Shown here in pieces: positions 16,819 to 25,757 of a stretch of DNA of 64,000 nt (its first letter is position 1; every line of letters starts with the position of its first letter). The position numbers and the translations under genes were made by a program. Source of the DNA: Cyanobium sp. NS01 (GTDB lineage Bacteria; Cyanobacteriota; Cyanobacteriia; PCC-6307; Cyanobiaceae). The stretch is from NCBI RefSeq assembly GCF_014280235.1, contig NZ_CP047940.1, positions 1,984,001-2,048,000 on the forward strand. Reading direction: 5' to 3'. The notes beneath the pieces are model-generated. The model searched no databases and was not told the DNA's origin. It saw nothing but the letters and a program-made list of their open reading frames with translations.

Positions 16819-17937
16819 TCAGGCGTCCTGGTCGGTCAGGAAATGCCGCGCCGCCTCCACGATCCGGCCGCTGGCCAGGCCGTCGCCGAAGGGGTTATGG
16901 GCCCGGGCCATCGCCTCATAGGCCGCCGCATCGCTGAGCAGGGCTGAGGCCTCGGCCAGGATGTCGCTGCTGGCGGTACCGATCAGCTTGGCGGTGCCGG
17001 CCTGGATCGCCTCGGGCCGTTCGGTGGTGCGGCGCAGCACCAGCACCGGCTTGCCCAGGGCCGGCGCCTCCTCCTGCAGCCCGCCGGAATCGCTGAGCAC
17101 CAGGGTGCAGCCGCGCATCGCCGCCACCAGCTCGTCGTAGTCGAGCGGTTCGGTGAGGAAGGCCCGCGGGTGAGTGCCCAGCAGCTCCTGCAGCGGCTCG
17201 CGCACCGTGGGGTTGCGGTGCAGGGGCAGCAGCAGGGCCGTGTCGGGGAAGCGCTCCAGCAGCGCCAGGAATCCCTGGCCGATCTCGCGCAGGCGTTCAC
17301 CCCAGTTTTCGCGCCGGTGCACCGTGGCCAGGATCACCCGTTGCCCTTGCCAGTCGAGGCCGTCGAGCCCGTAGGCCGGGGCCCGCTCGGCCATCTGCAG
17401 CAGGGCATCGATCACGGTGTTGCCCGTGGTGAGGATGCGGCCCACCACCCCCGAGGCCCGGCAGTTGGCGGCCGCTTGCTCGGTGGGGGCGAAGTGGAGC
17501 TGGGCCAGCTGGGAAATCAGCCGCCGGTTGGCCTCCTCCGGGAAGGGATCAAGGATGTTGTCGGTGCGCAGGCCGGCCTCCACGTGCCCCACGGGGATCT
17601 GGGCGTAAAAAGCGGCCAGGGCCGAGGCGAAGGCGGTGGTGGTGTCGCCCTGAACCAGCACCAGATCGGGAGGGTGCTCGGCGAACTCCCGTTGGAGACC
17701 CTCGAGGGCGGCGCAGGTGATGTGGGTGAGGGTCTGCTGCGGTGCCATCAGGGCCAGGTCGCAGTCGGCCGTGAGGGCGAACAGCTCCATCACCTGACTC
17801 ACCATTTCGCGGTGCTGGCCGGTGAGCACCACCCGGGTGCGGAAGTCGTGGGCCTGCTGGAACGCCAGGATCACCGGGGCCAGCTTGATCGCCTCTGGCC
17901 TGGTGCCCAGCACGATGCTCACGAGGGGCTTGGTCAA
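16819..17937 (-). CDS. wecB: UDP-N-acetylglucosamine 2-epimerase (non-hydrolysing)
   Basis: It interconverts UDP-GlcNAc and UDP-ManNAc for surface polysaccharide. Signatures are VSIVLGTRPEAIKLAPVI, VLVQGDTTTAFASALAAFY, VGHVEAGLRT, FPEEANRRLIS, ATVHRRENWG and SDSGGLQEEAPALGKPVLVLR. Length of 372 residues is typical. The longest start is TTG 17937; GTG 17922 directly before the first strand is an alternative. It stands alone next to the ATPase remnant. Confidence 0.95.
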   Translation of the reverse strand: MTKPLVSIVLGTRPEAIKLAPVILAFQQAHDFRTRVVLTGQHREMVSQVMELFALTADCDLALMAPQQTLTHITCAALEGLQREFAEHPPDLVLVQGDTTTAFASALAAFYAQIPVGHVEAGLRTDNILDPFPEEANRRLISQLAQLHFAPTEQAAANCRASGVVGRILTTGNTVIDALLQMAERAPAYGLDGLDWQGQRVILATVHRRENWGERLREIGQGFLALLERFPDTALLLPLHRNPTVREPLQELLGTHPRAFLTEPLDYDELVAAMRGCTLVLSDSGGLQEEAPALGKPVLVLRRTTERPEAIQAGTAKLIGTASSDILAEASALLSDAAAYEAMARAHNPFGDGLASGRIVEAARHFLTDQDA

Positions 17938-17985
17938 GGCGGGTCTGCGGACGGCGGGATCCTAAGAAGGGGCCCGAAAGCTGCC

Positions 17986-18340
17986 AGTCAAACCGCCCTG
18001 CGGGCCTCGATGCACGAAGACCCCGACGTGACCTGATCGGCGAGATCCGCGACCGCGAGACCCTCTCCACCGCCATCGAGGCCTCCCACACGGGCCAGTT
18101 GGTGTTCGGCAGTCGTAAGCGCTGCTGGCTGTGGTATCCCAGGGCCTGATCAAGACAAGGGAGGGGCAACGCACCGCCTACCTGGACATCCTGCTGAACA
18201 CCGATGCCTGCAGGGATGACATCCAGCGCGGCGAACTCGATGCGATCGAGGAGCTCATGAGGCGCAGCCGCTTCGACGGCATGCAGACCATCAACCAGTC
18301 GCTGCTGGATCTGGTGAACGCCGGCAGGGAGGAGGAGGGG
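17986..18340 (+). pseudogene. Decayed 3' remnant of a PilT/GspE-type secretion ATPase
   Basis: Three pieces in three frames read in order like the C-terminal half of a type IV pilus/type II secretion ATPase. At 17986-18030 is ALRASMHEDPDV. After a one-base loss near 18031 comes LIGEIRDRETLSTAIEASH plus TGQLVFG (18033-18110), the Asp-box/Walker B and His-box region. From 18119 a third frame reads LLAVVSQGLIKTREGQRTAY, ILLNTDACRD and FDGMQTINQSLLDLV. About 30-40 residues normally between the last two pieces are missing, and the N-terminal half and Walker A are absent. No stop ends the third piece. It cannot encode a working ATPase. Confidence 0.8.
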
Positions 18341-18367
18341 CCTTCAGGGGTAGAACCTGACTCCGGC

Positions 18368-18619
18368 TCAGCCCATGGCCAGCCTGGCCAGCAGCAGCAC
18401 CGTCAGCCCCACAGACAGGCCGAGCATGGCCAGACGTCCGTTCCAGATTTCGGCCTGGGGGGTAAAGCCACGCCGCCAGGCGTTCAGCTCGGTGGGGCTC
18501 ACCGGCTCATGGTCGGGCTCGCTCGGCTTCAGCGCATGGCCGTCAGCAACGGCGGCCTCGACTTCCGTGCCCACCACGGCCCCTGGCTCGCTGTCCATTT
18601 CAGCGTCTGCGGGGGGCAT
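18368..18619 (-). CDS. hli: High light-inducible protein (Hli / chlorophyll a/b-binding-like)
   Basis: The 83-residue protein ends in one transmembrane helix with the HLIP/ELIP chlorophyll-binding motif AEIWNGRLAMLGLSVGLTVL (Glu, Asn and Arg ligand pattern ExxNGRxAM). The long acidic N-terminal tail (residues 1-45) is hydrophilic. Such proteins bind chlorophyll and carotenoid in the thylakoid, protect photosystem assembly intermediates and are induced by light stress. It is monocistronic or follows tsaD after a 78-base gap. Confidence 0.92.
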   Translation of the reverse strand: MPPADAEMDSEPGAVVGTEVEAAVADGHALKPSEPDHEPVSPTELNAWRRGFTPQAEIWNGRLAMLGLSVGLTVLLLARLAMG

Positions 18620-18642
18620 TGGAAATCCACCGGTTGCCGTTC

Positions 18643-18648
18643 AGAATA
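18643..18648 (-). promoter_or_regulatory. Candidate -10 element for hli
   Basis: On the minus strand TATTCT lies about 24 bases before the hli ATG, in the short gap after tsaD. A poor -35-like GACAGG is 18 bases further up. This is a by-eye match only; it would allow hli to be light-regulated independently of tsaD. Confidence 0.25.
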
Positions 18649-18697
18649 GGGCTGTTGTGTTGACGCCCTGTCTCGCAGCCTCCAGGCTCCACTCTGC

Positions 18698-19753
18698 TCA
18701 GAAACAGGCCGCAGCTTCATAGAGCCTGTCCGCCTGCTCGAGGGGCCAACGGGCCGACACACCGAGGTTGGCGCAGCTGGTCTGGCCCAGGTCCAGGCGC
18801 TGACAGGCCGCCACCCCGATCATGGCGGCGTTGTCGGTGCAGAACGGCAGGGGAGCCACCCGCCACTGCAGGCCATCGCGGCTGGCCCGCTCCTGCAGCA
18901 GGGCCCGCAGCCGCCGGTTGGCGGCTACGCCGCCCACCAGCACCAGGGTGCCGAGGCCCAGGTCGCGGGCACAGCGGCAACTGCGCTCCACCAGCACCTC
19001 CGCCACCACCTGCTCGAAGCTGGCGGCCAGGTCGGCCAGCGGCAGCGGCTCTCCGCTCTGCTGCAGCGACCGCACCAGCCGCAACATCGCCGTCTTGAGC
19101 CCGCTGAAACTGAAGTCGTAGGGGTGGTAGCCGCCCTCAGGCCTCGACACCCTGCCCTTGGGCAGGGCGAAGCGATGGGGATCCCCCGCGCCCGAGACGG
19201 CCTGAATGGCAGGTCCACCGGGATAGCCCAGCTCCAGCAGGCGGGCCACCTTGTCGAAGGCCTCGCCGGCCGCGTCGTCGTGGCTGCGCCCCAGCCGCCG
19301 GTAGAGCCCTGGGCCGCTCACCTGGATCAGCTCCGTGTGCCCGCCGCTGACCAGCAGCACCAGGTAGGGCCCTGGCGGCAGCGGATCGCCGAGCTGCACC
19401 GAGCAGAGATGACCCTCCAGGTGATGGATGCCCAGGAAGGGCCGGCCATGGAGCCGAGCCAGGGTACGGCCGGTGAGCGAGGCCACCAGCAGGGCCCCCA
19501 GCAGCCCAGGGGTGGCGGTGGCGGCGATGGCATCCATGGCGGCGGGGCCGAGGCCGGCCTGGCGGCAGACCCGATCGATCAGGGCGGGGAGGGCCTCCAC
19601 ATGGCGCCGCGAGGCAATTTCGGGCACCACGCCGCCCCAGCGGGCATGCTCCTCCACCTGGGAGGCCACGGCGCTGGCCAGCACCGTGCGATCGCGCACA
19701 ATCGCAGCCGCTGACTCGTCACAACTTGTTTCGAGGGCCAGAACCGTTGGCAT
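18698..19753 (-). CDS. tsaD: tRNA N6-adenosine threonylcarbamoyltransferase TsaD
   Basis: TsaD transfers the threonylcarbamoyl group to A37 of ANN-decoding tRNAs (t6A). Seen are the N-terminus [16 protein letters not shown], the metal-binding HxxxH in [22 protein letters not shown], the [15 protein letters not shown] loop, and the C-terminal [10 protein letters not shown]. Length of 351 residues is normal. Divergent from psaF. Confidence 0.97.
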   Translation of the reverse strand: MPTVLALETSCDESAAAIVRDRTVLASAVASQVEEHARWGGVVPEIASRRHVEALPALIDRVCRQAGLGPAAMDAIAATATPGLLGALLVASLTGRTLARLHGRPFLGIHHLEGHLCSVQLGDPLPPGPYLVLLVSGGHTELIQVSGPGLYRRLGRSHDDAAGEAFDKVARLLELGYPGGPAIQAVSGAGDPHRFALPKGRVSRPEGGYHPYDFSFSGLKTAMLRLVRSLQQSGEPLPLADLAASFEQVVAEVLVERSCRCARDLGLGTLVLVGGVAANRRLRALLQERASRDGLQWRVAPLPFCTDNAAMIGVAACQRLDLGQTSCANLGVSARWPLEQADRLYEAAACF

Positions 19754-19861
19754 GGCGCCCGGGGAGCTCCCCTACTGTCCGCGAGTGACATCCTGCCCTG
19801 CGGCCCCACGCCGATGCAGGGCTCCGCAGGGCACTCTTCCCGGCTTCTACCCAGGCTTTCC

Positions 19862-20359
19862 ATGCGACGTCTTCTCCCCCGCCTGTGTGCGGTTCTGCTC
19901 TCGGCCTTTCTGCTCATCGGCCTTGCTCCCGTGGCTTCGGCCGCGGAATCGGTGGCCGGCCTGACCCCCTGTGCCGAGAGCCCCCGCTTCCAGCAGCGGG
20001 CCTCAGCTGCCAGCACCGACCAGGCCAAGTCCCGGTTCAACGTGTACAGCCAGGCCCTCTGCGGCGATGACGGCCTGCCCCGCCTGATCGTGGATGGCCG
20101 CTTCAGCCACGCCGGTGATTTCCTCATCCCAGGCCTGCTCTTCCTCTACATCGCCGGCACGATCGGCTGGGCCGGCCGCTCCTATCTGATCGCGATCCGC
20201 GGCAGCAAGGACGCCACCATGCGTGAGATCCAGATCGACATGCCACTGGCGTTCAAATCCACCCTCGCCGCTGCCGTCTGGCCCCTGGCAGCCTTCTCTG
20301 AGTTTGCCGGTGGAAAAATGGTTGAAGCCGACTCCAAAGTGACCGTTTCCCCCCGCTGA
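19862..20359 (+). CDS. psaF: Photosystem I reaction center subunit III (PsaF)
   Basis: PsaF is a PSI subunit with a lumenal N-terminal domain and a transmembrane C-terminal part. From ATG 19862 there is a signal peptide ending at SAAES, then the conserved start [16 protein letters not shown] with a Cys pair (TPC..., ALCGD), the [32 protein letters not shown] helix, and the C-terminal [19 protein letters not shown] segment. Length of 165 residues fits. psaJ follows after 11 bases, the standard cyanobacterial psaFJ operon. Confidence 0.98.
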   Translation: MRRLLPRLCAVLLSAFLLIGLAPVASAAESVAGLTPCAESPRFQQRASAASTDQAKSRFNVYSQALCGDDGLPRLIVDGRFSHAGDFLIPGLLFLYIAGTIGWAGRSYLIAIRGSKDATMREIQIDMPLAFKSTLAAAVWPLAAFSEFAGGKMVEADSKVTVSPR

Positions 20360-20370
20360 TTCCTGGAACC

Positions 20371-20487
20371 ATGAAAAAATTCCTCACCACCGCCCCCGTC
20401 GTGGCTGCCATCTGGTTCACCCTCACGGCCGGGATCACCATCGAGATCTTCCGCTTCTTCCCTGACCTGATCCTTCGCCCCCTCTGA
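20371..20487 (+). CDS. psaJ: Photosystem I subunit IX (PsaJ)
   Basis: A 38-residue single-helix PSI subunit next to PsaF. It begins [20 protein letters not shown] and continues [18 protein letters not shown], matching the family over its whole length including the FPD turn. It lies 11 bases after psaF and is followed by a strong terminator. Confidence 0.97.
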   Translation: MKKFLTTAPVVAAIWFTLTAGITIEIFRFFPDLILRPL

Positions 20488-20497
20488 GGCACGGCTC

Positions 20498-20525
20498 AGC
20501 GTTCACCTCAGAGCGTTCACCTCAG
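20498..20525. repeat. 14-bp perfect tandem duplication in the psaJ 3' region
   Basis: AGCGTTCACCTCAG occurs at 20498-20511 and again at 20512-20525 with no gap. It sits between the psaJ stop and the terminator stem. Confidence 0.9.
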
Positions 20526-20529
20526 CCTG

Positions 20530-20551
20530 CGGCCCCTAGGGGCCGTTTTTT
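20530..20551. terminator. Rho-independent terminator of psaFJ
   Basis: CGGCCCCTAGGGGCCG is a perfect 16-base palindrome (20530-20545) followed by six T. This is the clearest intrinsic terminator in the window. On the other strand it lies just after the gmk stop, though without a T-run there. Confidence 0.9.
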
Positions 20552-20558
20552 CATGACA

Positions 20559-21113
20559 TCAGCCGGGGGCCAGGCCAAGGGCCGCTTCCAGCTCAGCCAC
20601 GGCCGCTTCAAGATCGCCGTTGACCAGCACCCCATCGAACTCCTCCTCAGCGGCCAGTTCCACCGAGGCCCGCTGCAGCCGGCGGCGGATCGCCTCCTCG
20701 CTGTCGGTGCCCCGCCCACGGATGCGACGCTCCAGCTCCTCCAGGGAGGGGGGCTTGATGAACAGCTGATAACCAGCCTGGAAGGTCTGCCGCACCTGGC
20801 GGGCCCCCTCCAGTTCAATCTCCAGGAGCACGGAGCAGCCTGCCTCCAGATGCTCCTCCACCGGCCGCCGCGGCGTTCCGTAGCGGTTGCCGGCAAACTC
20901 GGCCCACTCCAGAAATCCCCCCTCCTGCACCAGCTGCTCGAAGCGCTCGCGGCTGAGGAAGAAGTAGCTGCTGCCCTCCTGTTCGCCGGGCCTGGGGGCC
21001 CTGGTGGTGGCCGACACCGACAGCCAGAGTTCGGGATGGCGCCGCAACAGCTCGGCCACCAGCGTGCCCTTGCCCACCCCGCTCGGACCGGTGATCACGG
21101 TGAGTCGGGCCAT
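20559..21113 (-). CDS. gmk: Guanylate kinase
   Basis: It phosphorylates GMP to GDP. The chosen ATG at 21113 gives [19 protein letters not shown], placing the P-loop at the N-terminus as in the family. The GMP-binding region has [11 protein letters not shown] and [13 protein letters not shown], and the protein ends in the adenylate-side helix [10 protein letters not shown]. At 184 residues it is of normal size. The open frame extends upstream to 21404, but that extension has no family resemblance and overlaps rqcH antisense. Confidence 0.96.
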   Translation of the reverse strand: MARLTVITGPSGVGKGTLVAELLRRHPELWLSVSATTRAPRPGEQEGSSYFFLSRERFEQLVQEGGFLEWAEFAGNRYGTPRRPVEEHLEAGCSVLLEIELEGARQVRQTFQAGYQLFIKPPSLEELERRIRGRGTDSEEAIRRRLQRASVELAAEEEFDGVLVNGDLEAAVAELEAALGLAPG

Positions 21114-21174
21114 GGAACGCGCGCAGGCAGGGCTGCAGAGTAGAAGCCACACGCGGAAGGGCTGGAGCGCAGCC

Positions 21175-22860
21175 ATGGCGAGCCTCCAGGCCCAGGACGT
21201 GACCAGCCTCAAGGCGGTGCTGGCCGAATGGCGGCGCCTGCTGCTGCCCAGCCGCCTGGAAAAAGCCCAGCAGGCCGGCCCGGGCACCATCCAGCTGGGG
21301 CTGCGCCACCTGCAGGGGATGCAGTGGCTGGAGCTGAGCTGGCAGGCCGAGGCGGCCCGGGTGCACGCCATCGCCCCCCCACCGCGCCAGGGTGAGGGCA
21401 GCACCCTGGCCCAGCAGCTGCAGCACGGGCTCGGTGGACTGGCCCTGGTGAGCCTTCAGCAGGTCGGCTGGGAGCGGGTGCTGGAGCTGGGCTTCGCCCG
21501 CCGCCCCGGTGAGGCTCCGCAGCGCTGGCTGGTGGCTGAGCTGATGGGCCGGCACAGCAACCTGCTGCTGCTGGAGCCCGATGGCGACGGCCGCCAGGTG
21601 GTGGCTCTGGGGCGCCAGGTGAAGACAGCCCAGTCGCGGCTGCGGCCGATCGGCACCGGCGATCCCTACCAGCCACCCCCGCCCCTGGACGGGGCCCCGC
21701 CCAGCCGCGCCGAGAGCTTCGAGCGCTGGCGCCAGCGCGTGGCCCTGCTGCCCCTGCCGCTGGAGCAGGCCCTGCGCAGCGCCTACCAGGGCATCAGCCC
21801 GGCCCTGGCCCGCCAGCTCGCCCCACCGCAGTGGCTGCAGCAACCTGTGACCGAGCTGCAGAGTCACCAGTGGGAGCTGCTCTGGCAGCGCTGGCAGCTC
21901 TGGCTGGCGGCGGTGGAGGCCGAGCGCTTCTGCTGGCAGGGCGACGCCGAGGGCTACCGCTGCTGGAGCGCCGAGCCCCATGCGCAGCCACCAGCCAGCG
22001 CCGCGATGCCGATCAACCGCGGCCTGGCTGCGTTCTATGGCCGCGCCCTGGCCCAGCAGAGCCTGAGCCAGCAGCGCCGGCAGCTGCAGCAGCAGCTGGA
22101 GCGGCTGCTGCGGCGCGAGCAGCAGCAGGCCGGCAGCCAGCAGGCCCTGCTCGATGCCGTACCGGAGAGCGACGCCCTGCAGCTGCAGGCCGATGCCCTG
22201 CTGAGCCAGTTCCAGCCCAGCCGCAGCTGCATCGACACCGCCCAGAAGCTCTACCGCCAGGCCCGCAGGCGACGCCGCTCCGTGGCGGCCATCCAGGAGC
22301 GGCTGGCCTGGCACGGGCAGCGCCTGGCCTGGCTGGAGGCCAGCCTCACCTACCTCGACCAGGCGGAGGATCTCGAGGCGCTCCAGGGCCTGGGCCGGGA
22401 TCTGGAGGAACACCTCCACCCCGGCGGCAGGCCAGCCCGGCAGTCCCGGCGGGGCAGCGGCCAGGGTCGGGAGGGCCAGCCCCAGCCCCTCGAGCTGATC
22501 AGCCCGGGGGGGCTCACGCTCCAGGTGGGCCGCAACCACCGCCAGAACGAGTGGATCGCCTTTCGCCAGGCCCGGCGCGGCGACCTCTGGTTCCATGCCC
22601 AGGAGCTACCGGGCAGCCACGTGGTGCTGCGCAGTTCGGCGGCAGCGGCGGGGGACGAGGATCTGCAGGCTGCGGCCGATCTGGCAGCCCACTTCAGCCG
22701 CGGGCGGGGCAACCGCCGCGTGCCTGTGCTGATGGTGCCCACGGCAGAGCTGCAGCGGATTCCGGGCGCCGCCCCCGGCACGGTGCGGCATCGCGGCGGC
22801 AGCCTGCTCTGGGGGGAACCGGAGCGGGCTCTTAGCCTGCTGGCAGCACGGCAACCATGA
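21175..22860 (+). CDS. rqcH: NFACT/Rqc2-family ribosome quality control protein RqcH
   Basis: RqcH homologues bind the stalled 50S subunit and recruit tRNA-Ala to add C-terminal alanine tails. The ATG at 21175 starts [20 protein letters not shown], the NFACT-N domain; [20 protein letters not shown] is the signature of this family. A coiled-coil region ([22 protein letters not shown]) lies in the middle. The NFACT-R domain is near the C-terminus: [20 protein letters not shown] then GSHVVL. At 561 residues it is complete. It overlaps tatC by ATGA. Confidence 0.92.
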   Translation: MASLQAQDVTSLKAVLAEWRRLLLPSRLEKAQQAGPGTIQLGLRHLQGMQWLELSWQAEAARVHAIAPPPRQGEGSTLAQQLQHGLGGLALVSLQQVGWERVLELGFARRPGEAPQRWLVAELMGRHSNLLLLEPDGDGRQVVALGRQVKTAQSRLRPIGTGDPYQPPPPLDGAPPSRAESFERWRQRVALLPLPLEQALRSAYQGISPALARQLAPPQWLQQPVTELQSHQWELLWQRWQLWLAAVEAERFCWQGDAEGYRCWSAEPHAQPPASAAMPINRGLAAFYGRALAQQSLSQQRRQLQQQLERLLRREQQQAGSQQALLDAVPESDALQLQADALLSQFQPSRSCIDTAQKLYRQARRRRRSVAAIQERLAWHGQRLAWLEASLTYLDQAEDLEALQGLGRDLEEHLHPGGRPARQSRRGSGQGREGQPQPLELISPGGLTLQVGRNHRQNEWIAFRQARRGDLWFHAQELPGSHVVLRSSAAAAGDEDLQAAADLAAHFSRGRGNRRVPVLMVPTAELQRIPGAAPGTVRHRGGSLLWGEPERALSLLAARQP

Positions 22861-23735
22861 CGGACACCTCCCCCCAGGATCCCGGCCCTGCCGGGCCACC
22901 GCCGCCGATCCGGATCGAGGTCGGTCGGGGTGAGCGGGAACCCCGTCCCGCCACCCCCAGCGGCGCCCTTGCTGGCGAGGAGTTCCCAGGCGAAGTGGAG
23001 ATGAGCCTGGTGGACCACATCGAGGAGCTGCGGCGCCGGGTGCTGCGGGCCCTGCTGGCGCTGCTGGCGGGGGCGGCCCTGTGTCTGGTGTTCGTCAAAC
23101 CGCTGGTGCGGCTCCTGGAGATGCCGGCCGAGGGCATCCGCTTCCTGCAGCTGGCGCCGGGCGAGTTTCTGTTCGTGTCTCTGAAGGTGGCGGGCTACGC
23201 CGGGCTCACCCTGGCCCTCCCCTACGTGCTCTACGAGGGTCTGGCCTTCGTGCTGCCGGGTCTGAACCGGCGGGAACGGCGGCTGGTGGCGCCGGCGGTG
23301 GCGGGCTCGGCGGTGCTGTTCGCCGCCGGGCTGGCCTTTGCCTGGTGGGCTCTGGTGCCGGCCGCCCTGCGCTTTCTGGTGAGCTATGGCGCCGATGTGG
23401 TGGAGCCGAGCTGGTCGATCGAGCGCTACCTCGACTTCGTGCTGCTGCTGATGGTGGCCACCGGCCTGGCCTTCCAGCTGCCGGTGCTGCAGCTGCTGCT
23501 GGGCGCCCTTGGGCTGGTGCGCTCCGGCGCCATGCTCTCGGGCTGGCGCTGGGTGGTGCTGCTGGCGGCCCTGGCTGGAGCGGTGCTCACCCCCTCCACC
23601 GATCCGGTCACGATGCTGCTGCTCACCGGCGCCATCAGCGCCCTGTATCTGGTGGGCGTGGGCCTGGTGGCCTTCAGCGAGCGGCTTCGGGCCTGGCCGG
23701 CCGGGGCCCAGCCCCTTGGCTCGGAGGAGGCCTGA
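22857..23735 (+). CDS. tatC: Sec-independent protein translocase TatC
   Basis: TatC recognises twin-arginine signal peptides. After a ~55-residue Pro-rich N-terminal extension it shows the family core: MSLVDHIEELRRRVLRALLA, the periplasmic FLQLAPGEFLFVSLKVA, and PYVLYEGLAFVLPGLNRRERRLV, across six hydrophobic segments. It could serve the Rieske protein PetC encoded just downstream, a known Tat client. It overlaps rqcH by four bases. The convergent DUF3067 gene ends 2 bases past its stop. Confidence 0.95.
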   Translation: MTDTSPQDPGPAGPPPPIRIEVGRGEREPRPATPSGALAGEEFPGEVEMSLVDHIEELRRRVLRALLALLAGAALCLVFVKPLVRLLEMPAEGIRFLQLAPGEFLFVSLKVAGYAGLTLALPYVLYEGLAFVLPGLNRRERRLVAPAVAGSAVLFAAGLAFAWWALVPAALRFLVSYGADVVEPSWSIERYLDFVLLLMVATGLAFQLPVLQLLLGALGLVRSGAMLSGWRWVVLLAALAGAVLTPSTDPVTMLLLTGAISALYLVGVGLVAFSERLRAWPAGAQPLGSEEA

Positions 23736-23737
23736 GC

Positions 23738-24073
23738 TCAGAGAAAGAACTCACTGGCCCGCTCTGGCGGCAACTCCAGGGCCAGGCCCAGGGCCCGACC
23801 CAGTCTGGGCTTATCGGAGGTGGTCTCCAGCCAGGCCCTCACCTGGCCCGCCACGCCCAGCCCATTCAGCAGCCCCGTGAGCTCCTCCAGCTTGGCCGCG
23901 TAGGCCTCGGCGGAGAGCGGGAACGACTGCTGTTCCAGATAGGCCCACATCACCTGGAGATAGAGGCGGCCGCGGCGCTGCACCAGCTGCAGGTCGTAGC
24001 TGGCCTGCCAGCGCCGGCGCAGCAGGCCGAGCAGCTCCTCGGCGCTGAGGGGAGACGAAGGATCCACAACCAC
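23738..24073 (-). CDS. DUF3067 family protein
   Basis: The 111-residue soluble protein (GTG start at 24073) matches the cyanobacterial/plastid DUF3067 pattern: LLGLLRRRWQASYDLQLVQRRGRLYLQVMW then AYAAKLEELTGLLNGLG and PRLGRALGLAL. Function is not established. The stops of this gene and tatC sit within a shared TGAGCTCA palindrome. Upstream it is divergent from petC. Confidence 0.8.
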   Translation of the reverse strand: MVVDPSSPLSAEELLGLLRRRWQASYDLQLVQRRGRLYLQVMWAYLEQQSFPLSAEAYAAKLEELTGLLNGLGVAGQVRAWLETTSDKPRLGRALGLALELPPERASEFFL

Positions 24074-24235
24074 AGACGCTCAGGCCCCTATGCCAGTACC
24101 AGGGAATCCGGGCCGAGCCAGAAATCCGCAACGGGTTGTTGCAGAGCCCCCGCCAGGGCCCATGGGCAGCCCGGCTCAGGTGGAGTCAGGTCTTAGGGTG
24201 GCCGCCACGTTGCTGTGGCTTCCAGGCCGCCCTGT

Positions 24236-24784
24236 ATGACCCAGATGCCAGCGAGTGCTTCGAGCGGTGATGTGCCCGGCATGGGCCGTCGGCAGTTCAT
24301 GAACCTGCTGACCTTCGGCTCCCTCACGGGCGTGGCCCTCGGAGCGCTCTACCCGGTGGTCAACTACTTCATTCCGCCCAAGGCCGCCGGCGGTGGTGGG
24401 GGCACCTCCGCCAAGGACGAGCTCGGCAATCCCGTCACCGGCAGCGGCTGGCTCAGCTCCCACAAGGAAGGGGACCGCAGCCTGGTGCAGGGTCTCAAGG
24501 GCGATCCCACCTACCTGATCGTGGAGGGCGACGACGCCATCGGCAGCTATGGCATCAATGCCATCTGCACCCACCTGGGCTGCGTGGTTCCCTGGAACGG
24601 CGGCCAGAACAAGTTCATCTGCCCCTGCCACGGCTCCCAGTACGACGCCACCGGCATGGTGGTGCGAGGACCGGCTCCCCTCTCCCTGGCCCTGGCCCAT
24701 GTGTCCGTCGAAGACGACAACGTGTTCCTCAGCCAGTGGACCGAAACCGACTTCCGAAACGGCGACAAGCCCTGGTGGGCCTGA
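24236..24784 (+). CDS. petC: Cytochrome b6f Rieske iron-sulfur protein
   Basis: PetC carries the [2Fe-2S] cluster that takes electrons from plastoquinol. From ATG 24236 there is an N-terminal [23 protein letters not shown] signal-anchor with a twin Arg, a Gly-rich hinge ([10 protein letters not shown]), then the Rieske boxes CTHLGC (C111, H113, C116) and CPCHGS (C129, C131, H132). At 182 residues it is of standard length. petA starts 37 bases downstream, the usual petCA operon. Confidence 0.98.
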   Translation: MTQMPASASSGDVPGMGRRQFMNLLTFGSLTGVALGALYPVVNYFIPPKAAGGGGGTSAKDELGNPVTGSGWLSSHKEGDRSLVQGLKGDPTYLIVEGDDAIGSYGINAICTHLGCVVPWNGGQNKFICPCHGSQYDATGMVVRGPAPLSLALAHVSVEDDNVFLSQWTETDFRNGDKPWWA

Positions 24785-24821
24785 TCCGCTTTCCCCGTTC
24801 GCCCCTGTCGCCCCACCCCTG

Positions 24822-25757
24822 ATGCGCCGCTCCCTCTCCCTGCTGCTCGGTTGCCTTCTCAGCGTCACCGTGCTGCTCGGTGCCGCTTCCCCCAGCTGGG
24901 CCTACCCCTTCTGGGCTCAACAGAACTACGACAGCCCCCGTGAAGCCACGGGCAAGCTGGTCTGCGCCAACTGCCACCTGGCCAAGAAGGCCACCCGCAT
25001 CGAACTTCCCCAGGCCGTCTTCCCGGACACGGTGTTCAAGGCCGTGGTGGAGATTCCCTACGACACCTCGGTGCAACAGCTCTCCGGCGATGGCAGCGGC
25101 ACCGGCCTGAATGTGGGCGCCGTGGTGATGCTGCCCGATGGTTTCACCCTGGCCCCCCAGGATCGCCTCAGTGAGGAGCTCAAGGAGGAAACGGCGGGCA
25201 TCTACTACACCCAGTACTCCGACGACCAGCCCAACATCCTGCTCGTGGGTCCTCTGCCTGGCGACCAGCACCAGGAGATCGTCTTCCCCCTGCTCTCCCC
25301 CGATCCGGCCCAGGACAGCAGCATCCACTTCGGCAAATACCAGCTGCACGTGGGTGGCAACCGTGGCCGCGGCCAGGTGTATCCCACCGGTGAGAAGTCG
25401 AACAACACGATCTTCAACGCCACGGCCGCCGGTACCGTCTCCGCTGTGACTCCCGCCGATGGCGGCGCCACCGTGGTGGAGATCACCACGGCAGACGGCT
25501 CCGTGATCAGCGAAACCATCCCGGCCGGTCCGACCGTGACCGCCGCCGTCGGTGAGACCGTGGCGGCCGGCGCACCGCTCACCAACGACCCCAACGTGGG
25601 GGGCTTCGGCCAGATCGACACCGAGGTGGTGCTGCAGGATCCCGTGCGGATCTACGGCCTGCTGGCGTTCTTCGCGGCCATTGCCGTGGCCCAGATCTTC
25701 CTGGTGCTGAAGAAGCGCCAGGTGGAGCGAGTGCAGGCCGCCGAAGGCATTGTCTGA
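24822..25757 (+). CDS. petA: Cytochrome f (apocytochrome)
   Basis: The lumenal c-type heme subunit of cytochrome b6f. ATG 24822 gives a 27-residue signal peptide ending SWA, so the mature N-terminus is Tyr28, which supplies the axial heme ligand. The heme site is C48-A-N-C-H. The small lumenal domain is near GVTPADGG..., and a C-terminal transmembrane anchor ([20 protein letters not shown]) ends in [15 protein letters not shown]. At 311 residues it is complete. Confidence 0.98.
   Translation: MRRSLSLLLGCLLSVTVLLGAASPSWAYPFWAQQNYDSPREATGKLVCANCHLAKKATRIELPQAVFPDTVFKAVVEIPYDTSVQQLSGDGSGTGLNVGAVVMLPDGFTLAPQDRLSEELKEETAGIYYTQYSDDQPNILLVGPLPGDQHQEIVFPLLSPDPAQDSSIHFGKYQLHVGGNRGRGQVYPTGEKSNNTIFNATAAGTVSAVTPADGGATVVEITTADGSVISETIPAGPTVTAAVGETVAAGAPLTNDPNVGGFGQIDTEVVLQDPVRIYGLLAFFAAIAVAQIFLVLKKRQVERVQAAEGIV

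Noticed and set aside
18131-18649. A 172-codon gene spanning the ATPase remnant and hli antisense
   Set aside because: The first ~65 codons are the decayed ATPase C-terminus and the rest is the shadow of hli on the other strand.
19761-19772. GGGGAGCTCCCC palindrome between tsaD and psaF as an operator
   Set aside because: Twelve bases of GC-rich palindrome is common by chance here and it sits too close to the tsaD start to assign a function.
20815-22596. A 593-codon minus-strand frame opposite rqcH
   Set aside because: Gln/Leu-rich mirror of the rqcH coiled coil; no family features and it overlaps gmk.
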